Positions 33,601 through 64,000 of a stretch of DNA of 64,000 bases are shown here, in pieces. The stretch is from the NCBI RefSeq assembly GCF_006636215.1, contig NZ_VIFM01000019.1, positions 1-64,000 on the forward strand, in the 5' to 3' direction. Each line of letters starts with the position of its first letter. Position 1 is the first letter of the stretch. The notes under the pieces are model-generated. The model was not told the DNA's origin. It was given only the letters and a program-made list of their open reading frames with translations, and did no database searches. The DNA comes from Myxococcus llanfairpwllgwyngyllgogerychwyrndrobwllllantysiliogogogochensis (GTDB taxonomy: Bacteria; Myxococcota; Myxococcia; Myxococcales; Myxococcaceae). A program made the position numbers and the translations under genes.

Positions 33601-34727
33601 CATGGGGCGCGTCACCTGCTCCTGCTGGGGCGCCGTGCTCCCACCGAGGCCACCGAGCACATACTCACGGAGCTGCGCCAGACGGGCGCGCGCGTGGAGT
33701 CCTTCCAGGCGGATGTCGCCGTCGCGGATGACGTGGCGCGAGCGCTGGCCCGGGTGGACGAGGCGATGCCACCGCTGCGCGGCGTGTTCCACGCGGCGGG
33801 GCTCCTCGAGGATGGCCTGCTGCTCAACCTCACCGAGGAGCGCTTCGCCGCGGTGATGGCCCCCAAGGTCCTGGGGACCTGGAACCTGCACGCCCAGACG
33901 CACCACCTGCCGCTGGAGCACTTCGTGCTCTTCTCCAGCGTGGCCGCCTCGCTGGGCACGCCGGGGCAGGCGAACTACGCCTCCGCCAACGCGTTCATGG
34001 ACGCGCTGGCCCATGACCGCCGCGCGCGGGGACTGGCCGCGCTGAGCATCAACTGGGGAACCTGGACGAGCGTCGGGCTCGCGGCGGCGCAGTCCAACCG
34101 GGGTGAGCGGCTCGAGGCCCGGGGCCTGCGGGGCATGTCTCCGGACAAGGCGCTCAGCGTGCTCGGCATGTTGATGGGACAGACGCGGCCACAGCTCAGC
34201 GTGATGTCGTTCGACGCGAGGCAGTGGCTGGGCTTCTACCTGTCCGCGGCGCAGTCGCCCTACTTCACCCGGCTCGCCCAGGAGCCTTCTGCCCGGCCCT
34301 CCGTGAGCGCGGGACGGAGCCGGATTCGCGAGCAGCTCTTCGCCGCTCGTGCCTCCGAGCGCCGGGCCCTGCTGGATGGCCACCTGCGCGAGCTGGTGGG
34401 TGGCGTGCTGCGCATGGCGCCCGCGCGCATCGACCCGAGGACGCCCTTGATGAACCTGGGGCTCGACTCGCTGATGAGCATGGAGATTCGCAACCGCCTG
34501 GAGGCGGCGCTCGGGCTGAAGCTCAGCGCGACGGTGGTGTGGACCTATCCGACGGTGGCCACGCTCACGCCCTTCCTGGCGGAGAAGCTGGGGCTTCCGC
34601 TCGAGGACCGGGCTCCGGAGCCACTGGACGAAGCGGCGCCGCCGGCCATCGCCGAGGCGAGTGCGATTGACGAGATGTCCGAAGAGGAAGTCGAGCGGCT
34701 GTTCGCTCAGCGCATGGGGCAGGGCAC

Positions 34728-34731
<4 letters not shown>
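27667..34731 (+). CDS. PKS1: starter/extension module ACP-KS-AT-AT-DH-KR-ACP
   Basis: This 2354-residue type I polyketide synthase has its domains in this order. The loading ACP carries Ser47 (YGLDSV). KS spans 103-528 with Cys274 in DSACSSSL and the His motifs EAHGTGT and GHLEAAAG. AT-a has Ser714 (GHSIGE) and the specificity box AAHS at 815-818. AT-b has Ser1140 (GHSMGE) and VASH at 1240-1243. DH has His1449 in HCVWGDVVFP and LLDASLQ. KR has TGGLGGLGL, LLEDG (B-type-like) and Tyr2104. The final ACP has Ser2268 (GLDSLM), followed by a docking tail (MSEEEVERLFAQRM). AT-a has Gln739 where extender ATs have the carboxylate-binding Arg, so it should load a non-carboxylated starter. Combined starter/extension modules of this kind are known from soraphen, spirangien and stigmatellin synthases. 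There is no N-terminal docking helix, as expected for the first subunit. Confidence 0.93.
31069..31143 (+). repeat. AT-coding block shared by PKS1 and PKS3 (copy 1)
   Basis: Matches 42292-42366 at 74 of 75 bases. It encodes the AT active-site helix (GHSMGEVAAAHVAG). Flanking DNA is less similar. Confidence 0.75.
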
Positions 34732-40316
<5,585 letters not shown>

Positions 40317-40335
40317 CGCGGCGGGCACGACGGCG

Positions 40336-43300
40336 ATGAGCAAAGAATTCTACGAGAAGATTTCGAGCCTCCCTCCCAAGAGGCTCGTGTTGCTGGCGCT
40401 CGAACTGCACGCGGAGAGCGAGGCCCTCAAGCGGACGCGTTCGGAGCCCATCGCCATCGTCGGCACCTCGTGTCGCGTGCCGGGCGGAGCGCGGACGCCG
40501 GAGGCATTCTGGCGACTGCTGCACGAGGGCGTGGACGCCATCACCGAAGTGCCCCGTGAGCGGTGGGACGCGGAGGCGTTGTTCGACGCCGACCCGATGA
40601 AGCAGGGCCGCACCTATGCGCGCTGGGGGGGATTCCTCGACGGCGTGGAGAACTTCGACGCCGCGTTCTTCGGCGTGTCGCCCCGCGAAGCCGCGCGCAT
40701 GGACCCGCAGCAGCGCATGCTGCTCGAAGTCGCGTGGGAGGCGCTCGAGCGCGCGGGCCAGCCGCCCGACCAGCTCGCCGGAAGCAAGACGGGCGTCTTC
40801 CTGGGCATCATCGGAAGTGACTACGCGCAGCTCCAGGCGCGGGAGCTCGGCGGGGCCCCGGACATCTACCACCTGACGGGGACCTCCCTGAACGCGGCGG
40901 CGGGCCGGCTCTCCTACACGCTCGGCCTCCAGGGGCCGTGCATGGCCATCGACACGGCGTGCTCGTCGTCGCTGGTCGCGCTCCACCTGGCCTGCCAGAG
41001 CCTGCGCAACCGCGAGAGCGACGTGGCGCTCGCCGCGGGCGTCAACCTGATGCTGATGCCGGACGCGACCATCGCGCTGTCCAGCAGCAGGGGGCTCGCG
41101 CCCGACGGGCGCTGCAAGACGTTCGATGCCTCCGCCAATGGCTTCGTGCGCGCGGAGGGCTGCATCGTCCTGGTGCTCAAGCGGCTCTCCGATGCCCTGG
41201 CCCACGGTGACGAGATTCTCTCGCTCGTCGCAGGCTCGGCGGTGAACCAGGACGGCGCCAGCAGTGGACTGATGGTCCCCAACGGCCCGGCGCAGGAGCG
41301 CGTCATCGCCCAGGCCCTGGCGAGCGGTGGCCTGGAGCCCTCGCGAATCTCCTACGTCGAGGCCCACGGGACGGGCACCTCGCTGGGCGACCCCATCGAG
41401 CTTCAGGCCCTGGCGCGGGCGCTGGCGACGGGCAGGAGCGCCGAGTCGCCGCTCTTCGTGGGTTCGGTCAAGACGAACCTCGGCCACCTGGAGGCGGCGG
41501 CCGGGCTCTCCGGCGTCCTCAAGACGGCGCTCGCGCTGCGCAACGAGGCGATTCCTCCGAACCTGCACTTCCAGCGGCTCAACCCGGACATCGTCCTGGA
41601 CGGCGCGCCGGTGGTCGTCCCGACGCAGGTACAGCCGTGGCCGCGTGCCGGGCAGCCGCGTCTGGCGGGGGTGAGCGCGTTCGGAATCAGTGGAACGAAC
41701 GCGCATGTCATCCTGCAGGAGCCTCCGCTTCCGGCGCCCCAGCCTCCGCTTCCTTCGCGGGGCGCGGAGTTGCTCGTGCTCTCGGCGCGCGGCGCTGACG
41801 CGCTCCGGGCGATGGCCGCAAGTCACGCGCATTGGCTCACCGAGCACCCGGACGTGTCGCCGCGCGACGTGTGCGCCACGGCGGCCCTGTCGCGCTCCCA
41901 CCACGAGCAGCGGTTCGCGCTCGCGGGCCGCACGCACGCCGACTTCGTGGAGAAGCTGGAGGCGTTCGCGCGGGGCGAGTCCGTGCCCGGGGCGGCCATC
42001 GGGCGCGGCTCGGGGCAGGTCCGCCGCCGGGTCGTCTTCGTCTTCCCGGGCCAGGGTTCGCAGTGGCTGGGCATGGGCCGGAGGCTGCTTGAGGAGGAGC
42101 CCGCGTTCCGCGCCGCGCTGGAGCGGTGCGACGTGGCCATCCGGGCCTGCGCCGACTTCAGTGTCCTGGCGGAGCTCGCGGTCGAGGAGGGCCAGGGTCG
42201 TCTGCACGAGATTGACGTCATCCAGCCCGTGCTCTTCGCCATGGAAGTGGCGCTGGCGGAGCTGTGGCGCGCGTGGGGCATCGAGCCGGACGCGGTGGTG
42301 GGCCACAGCATGGGCGAGGTGGCCGCGGCACACGTGGCCGGCACGCTGAGCCTGGAGGACGCGGCGACCATCATCTGCCGACGAAGTCGGCTGCTGCGCG
42401 GCGTGAGTGGCCAGGGCTCGATGCTCCTGGTGGACCTGACGCTGCAAGAGGCGAAAGAGGCCCTGCGCGGCTTCGAGGACCAGGTCTCCGTCGCGGTCAG
42501 CAACAGCGTGCGCTCCACCGTCCTCTCGGGAGCCCCTGGGGCCCTCGAGAAGATTTCCGGCGTGCTCACGCAGCGGGAGGTCTTCTGCCGCTTCGTGAAG
42601 GTGGACGTCGCGTCGCACAGCCCGCAGATGGACTCGCTGCGGCCGGAGCTGCTCGCGGCCCTTCAGGGCATCTCACCCCGCGCGTCGCGTGTCCCCATCT
42701 GCTCGACGGTGACGGGAGCGCTGACGGATGGCGCGGCGTTCGGCGCCTCCTACTGGGCCGACAACCTCCGCGAGCCGGTGTTGTTCTCGACGGCCATCGA
42801 GCGACTCGCGGTCGACGGACACGACATCTTCATCGAGCTGAGCCCGCATCCCATCCTCCTGCCCGCCGTGGAGCAACACCTGAGGCACCTCGGGCGCGAG
42901 GGCGCGGTGCTGCCTTCACTCCGGCGCAACGAGGATGAGCGGGGCTCGATGCTGTCGTCGCTGGGCTCCCTGTACGCCGTGGGGCATGCGGTGGACTTCC
43001 AGCGCCAGCACCCGGTGCGAGGCCTCCGGGCGGCGCTCCCCACCTATCCCTGGCAGCACGAGCGCTTCTGGTTCGAGTCATCCCCGCGCGCGCGTCAGGT
43101 CCTGGTCGCCGGGCAGCACCCGTTGCTGGGGGCCCACGTGGCGCTGGCCGGAGAGGACGGCGCGCATCTGTGGCAGACCGGGCTGCTGGCGGACAGCCCG
43201 GCGTATCTGGGTGACCACGTCGTGCACGGAGAGGTCGTCCTTCCTGGGACGGGTTATCTTGAGATGGCGCTCGCGGGTGCCGCCGAGGCGCTGGGACCCA

Positions 43301-45909
43301 CGCGCCATGCGCTCGAGGACGTCAGCTTCCAGGAGATGATGGTGCTCTCCCGCGACGAGCCGCTCGCGGTGCAGATGCGCTTCACCCCGGACGAGGGCGG
43401 AGCGAAGCGGTTCCAGATTTTCAGCCGGTCCACGGAAGCGGGCGGTGGTTGGACGCTGCACGCCGAGGGCCGGCTCCGTGAAGCCGAGGCGGCGGAGGCC
43501 TTCGCGCTCGACGAGGCGCGTGCGCGGTGCACGGAGCGGATGGACGGAGAGACGCACTACCAGCTCATGAAGGAGCGAGGCGTCGACTTCGGTCCCAGCT
43601 TCCAACTGCTGAAGGAGCTGTGGAAGGGGCCCGGCGAGGCGGTGGGGCGCCTGGAATTGTCGTCGTCGGTTGCTTCGGAGATGGCGGCCCATCAGCTCCA
43701 TCCGGCGCTGCTGGATGCCTGCCTCCAGGTCATCAACGGAGCGGGGTTGGGCGACCGGCCGGGAGAGACGTTCGTTCCGATGGCTGTCGAGAGCCTGCGC
43801 GCCCACGGGCGCCCCGGCGGGGAGCTGTGGGGACACGCCCGCATCCGGCCCGGCACGCGCAGCGGCGCGGGCTCGCTCGAAGCGGATGTGACGTTGCTGG
43901 ACGGCGAGGGCCGCGTGCTGATGGAGGCCCGGGGGCTGCTGTGCCGCCGGCTGGAGGCGATGCGGCGGCGGTCCTCCGACGAGGTCGATTCGTGGATGTA
44001 TCAGGTCGACTGGCAGGAGATGCCGCGTGAGCAGGTGACGCCCGCTCCGGCCTCCACGCCCGGGGCCTGGCTGGTGCTCCTGGACCGGCAGGGCTTCGGC
44101 CGGAAGTTGCAGGCGGCGCTGAGCGCGCGCGGCGAGCGGTGCATCCTCGTCTCTCACGGCGAGGAGTCCCGCCTCATCGAGCCCGGGCACTACGTGGTCG
44201 ACCCGTCCCGGGTGGAAGGCTTTGAGCGGATTCTGGAAGCCGAGTTCGGCGCCGGGCGGCAATCGTGCCGGGGCGTCGTCCACCTCTTCAGCCTGGATGC
44301 GCCTCGTCCCGACGACGGGCCCCAGGCCCTGGCGCGAGCGCGGACGCTCGGGGCGGGCAGTGCGCTCCACCTCGCGCAGGCCCTGGTGGCTTCGGGCTTC
44401 CGTGACATGCCTCGGCTGTGGCTGGTGACGGAAGGTGTCCAGGCGCCCCGTCCCTCGGAGCAGGTCCTCCATGTGGAGCAGGCCCCCATCTGGGGATTGG
44501 GCCGGGTGCTCTCGCTGGAGCACCCCGAGCTCCGGTGCTGCTCGGTGGACCTGGGCGCGCTCGACGAGGACCAGGCACGCGGGCTCGCCAGTGAGTTGCT
44601 CGCGTCGACGCCGGAGGAGCAGGTCGCGCTTCGGGGGCCCGCGAGGTTCGTGGCCCGACTGTCGCGCATGGAGCGAAGCAAGGCCGCGCCGGCGGAGCTT
44701 CGCGCCGATGGCACGTACCTGATTACCGGCGGCCTGGGAGGTCTGGGCCTGAAGCTCGCGGAGTGGTTGGTGGAGCGCGGTGCCCGCCACCTCGCGCTGC
44801 TGGGTCGGGGTGGTGCCTCCGAGGAGGCGCAGCGGACGCTGGAGGGGCTGCGCGCGGCGGGCGCGGAGGTCCGGGTGTGCAAGGCTGACGTGGCGGTGCG
44901 AGCGGACCTGGAGCGGGTGCTCGGTGAACTCGCGGCCCAGATGCCTCCGCTGCGGGGAGTCTTCCACGCGGCGGCGGTGCTCGATGACGGCGTGCTGGCG
45001 AACCTGACCGCGGAACGCCTGCGCAAGGTGATGGAGCCCAAGGTCCATGGCGCGTGGAACCTGCATGTGCTGACGCAGGCCCTGCCGCTGGACAGCTTCG
45101 TGCTCTTCGCGGCGGCGGGCTCGCTGTTGGGCTCACCGGGACAGGGCAACTACGCGGCGGCCAACTTCTTCCTCGACGCGCTGGCGTCGTACCGGCGGGG
45201 ACTGGGCCTGCCCGCGCTGAGCGTCGACTGGGGCGCTTGGGCTGGCGTGGGACTGGCGGCCGCGGCGGAGGCTCGCGGCGAGCGCATCTCCCAGCGAGGC
45301 GTGGACAGCATGCCGCCCGCACAGGCGCTCGAGGCGTTGGGCCGGATTCTGACGGGCTCCCAGGCGCGGGTGGTGGTGATGCGCTTCGACATGCGCCAGT
45401 GGAGCGAGTTCTACCTGACGGCGGCGAAGTCGCCGTTCCTGTCACGGCTCGCTGGCGAGCAGTCCCGTCGCGCGGAAGGCCCGGCGGACCGGGGCGCCTT
45501 CGTGGAGACGCTCCGCGCGGCGGAACGGCCGAAGCGGGCTCAACTGCTGGAAACACACCTGTGCGAGCAGGCCGGGCATGTGCTCCGGCTGGCGCCCTCC
45601 CGCATCGACCCGCAGCAGCCCTTCGGCAACATGGGGCTGGACTCGCTCATGGGGCTGGAGCTGCGCAACCGGCTCGAGGCCAGCCTGGGGCTGCGGCTCC
45701 CGGCGACGCTGGTGTGGCGCTACCCGACGGTGGAGTCACTCGTCGAGCACCTGGCCGAGCAACTGAAACTTCCCATCACGACTCAGGCCGAGCAGCCCCG
45801 CGATGAAGCGGCGGCGCTCGAAGCCGTGCTCGTCAACAACGTCAAGCAGCTCTCGGACGAAGAGGCCGAGGCGCTCCTCGCGGAGAAGCTCGCCGCATTG
45901 GCTGAGTGA
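40336..45909 (+). CDS. PKS3: module 3, KS-AT-DH-KR-ACP (KR lacks catalytic Ser)
   Basis: This is a 1857-residue protein. The docking helices SSLPPKRLVLLALEL precede KS with Cys209. AT has Ser658 and VASH at 758-761. DH has His961 in HVVHGEVVLP and LLDACLQ. KR has TGGLGGLGL, an LDD motif (VLDDG) and Tyr1606. The ACP has Ser1770 (GLDSLM). In the KR the position 13 residues before Tyr, Ser in all five other complete modules here, is Ala1593 (FAAAGSLLG, codon GCG). The KR is otherwise intact but this change may abolish or slow reduction, leaving a beta-keto group and making the DH idle. The C-terminal docking tail is NVKQLSDEEAEALLAEKL. PKS4 begins 11 bp downstream. Confidence 0.93.
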   Translation: MSKEFYEKISSLPPKRLVLLALELHAESEALKRTRSEPIAIVGTSCRVPGGARTPEAFWRLLHEGVDAITEVPRERWDAEALFDADPMKQGRTYARWGGFLDGVENFDAAFFGVSPREAARMDPQQRMLLEVAWEALERAGQPPDQLAGSKTGVFLGIIGSDYAQLQARELGGAPDIYHLTGTSLNAAAGRLSYTLGLQGPCMAIDTACSSSLVALHLACQSLRNRESDVALAAGVNLMLMPDATIALSSSRGLAPDGRCKTFDASANGFVRAEGCIVLVLKRLSDALAHGDEILSLVAGSAVNQDGASSGLMVPNGPAQERVIAQALASGGLEPSRISYVEAHGTGTSLGDPIELQALARALATGRSAESPLFVGSVKTNLGHLEAAAGLSGVLKTALALRNEAIPPNLHFQRLNPDIVLDGAPVVVPTQVQPWPRAGQPRLAGVSAFGISGTNAHVILQEPPLPAPQPPLPSRGAELLVLSARGADALRAMAASHAHWLTEHPDVSPRDVCATAALSRSHHEQRFALAGRTHADFVEKLEAFARGESVPGAAIGRGSGQVRRRVVFVFPGQGSQWLGMGRRLLEEEPAFRAALERCDVAIRACADFSVLAELAVEEGQGRLHEIDVIQPVLFAMEVALAELWRAWGIEPDAVVGHSMGEVAAAHVAGTLSLEDAATIICRRSRLLRGVSGQGSMLLVDLTLQEAKEALRGFEDQVSVAVSNSVRSTVLSGAPGALEKISGVLTQREVFCRFVKVDVASHSPQMDSLRPELLAALQGISPRASRVPICSTVTGALTDGAAFGASYWADNLREPVLFSTAIERLAVDGHDIFIELSPHPILLPAVEQHLRHLGREGAVLPSLRRNEDERGSMLSSLGSLYAVGHAVDFQRQHPVRGLRAALPTYPWQHERFWFESSPRARQVLVAGQHPLLGAHVALAGEDGAHLWQTGLLADSPAYLGDHVVHGEVVLPGTGYLEMALAGAAEALGPTRHALEDVSFQEMMVLSRDEPLAVQMRFTPDEGGAKRFQIFSRSTEAGGGWTLHAEGRLREAEAAEAFALDEARARCTERMDGETHYQLMKERGVDFGPSFQLLKELWKGPGEAVGRLELSSSVASEMAAHQLHPALLDACLQVINGAGLGDRPGETFVPMAVESLRAHGRPGGELWGHARIRPGTRSGAGSLEADVTLLDGEGRVLMEARGLLCRRLEAMRRRSSDEVDSWMYQVDWQEMPREQVTPAPASTPGAWLVLLDRQGFGRKLQAALSARGERCILVSHGEESRLIEPGHYVVDPSRVEGFERILEAEFGAGRQSCRGVVHLFSLDAPRPDDGPQALARARTLGAGSALHLAQALVASGFRDMPRLWLVTEGVQAPRPSEQVLHVEQAPIWGLGRVLSLEHPELRCCSVDLGALDEDQARGLASELLASTPEEQVALRGPARFVARLSRMERSKAAPAELRADGTYLITGGLGGLGLKLAEWLVERGARHLALLGRGGASEEAQRTLEGLRAAGAEVRVCKADVAVRADLERVLGELAAQMPPLRGVFHAAAVLDDGVLANLTAERLRKVMEPKVHGAWNLHVLTQALPLDSFVLFAAAGSLLGSPGQGNYAAANFFLDALASYRRGLGLPALSVDWGAWAGVGLAAAAEARGERISQRGVDSMPPAQALEALGRILTGSQARVVVMRFDMRQWSEFYLTAAKSPFLSRLAGEQSRRAEGPADRGAFVETLRAAERPKRAQLLETHLCEQAGHVLRLAPSRIDPQQPFGNMGLDSLMGLELRNRLEASLGLRLPATLVWRYPTVESLVEHLAEQLKLPITTQAEQPRDEAAALEAVLVNNVKQLSDEEAEALLAEKLAALAE
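42292..42366 (+). repeat. AT-coding block shared by PKS1 and PKS3 (copy 2)
   Basis: Partner of 31069-31143; the single difference is a silent G/A change in an Ala codon. Confidence 0.75.
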
Positions 45910-45920
45910 AGAGAACCCCC

Positions 45921-64000
<18,080 letters not shown>

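Overview
The window reads as one contig of a fruiting myxobacterium, most likely Myxococcaceae. It has uniformly high GC with strongly GC-biased third positions. It also has many small lipoproteins, a MYXO-CTERM-like surface protein, a receiver-DUF4388 regulator and a very large cis-AT modular polyketide synthase locus of myxobacterial style. This assignment is inferred from gene content; no marker gene for species is present. The first 15 bases are not genomic: they match the end of the Tn5/Nextera mosaic end, so position 16 is the true start of the sequence.

Region 1 (16-11756) is ordinary chromosomal content. It holds a 5'-truncated FAD oxidoreductase, then a divergent TetR regulator/extended SDR pair with a clear palindromic operator, a metallo-beta-lactamase-fold lipoprotein and a DoxX-like membrane protein. 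These are followed by a LysR regulator divergent from a PafA-type alkaline phosphatase, recX, an alpha/beta hydrolase, and a second LysR divergent from an aldo/keto reductase.

Region 2 (11782-18190, all minus strand) starts with a MYXO-CTERM-like protein and an O-methyltransferase-fold gene. A compact three-gene unit follows: a HAD-UbiA fusion, a DprE1-like flavoenzyme and a DprE2-like SDR. Together these encode what looks like a complete polyprenyl-phosphate D-arabinose donor pathway, rarely discussed outside mycobacteria. Two tandem Uma2 endonuclease paralogues follow, sharing a nearly identical 100-bp 5' segment.

Region 3 (18305-26791) is mixed: the receiver-DUF4388 regulator, a nickel/cobalt transporter-like protein, three small lipoproteins, a Bcp peroxiredoxin fused to a histone-like Lys/Ala tail, nagZ, a DUF488 protein and dbpA.

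Region 4 (about 27100-64000 and beyond) is the main system. A long leader of unusually low GC with two perfect hairpins precedes five head-to-tail PKS genes, the last one cut by the window end. The synthase has one starter/extension module (ACP-KS-AT-AT-DH-KR-ACP), five further complete extension modules and the KS-AT of a seventh. ATGA overlaps or 11-19 nt gaps join the genes, and matching docking tails at every junction fix the order PKS1 to PKS5. The first AT carries Gln where extender ATs carry the carboxylate-binding Arg, which points to a non-carboxylated starter acyl-CoA. Two domains are atypical: the PKS2 ACP reads T-S-Q instead of D-S-L, and the PKS3 KR has Ala in place of the catalytic Ser. 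Nominal chemistry predicts a mostly unsaturated (polyene-like) chain with one hydroxyl from module 5 and possibly a keto group from module 3. No thioesterase, NRPS or tailoring gene lies in the window, so the product cannot be named and the cluster continues downstream.
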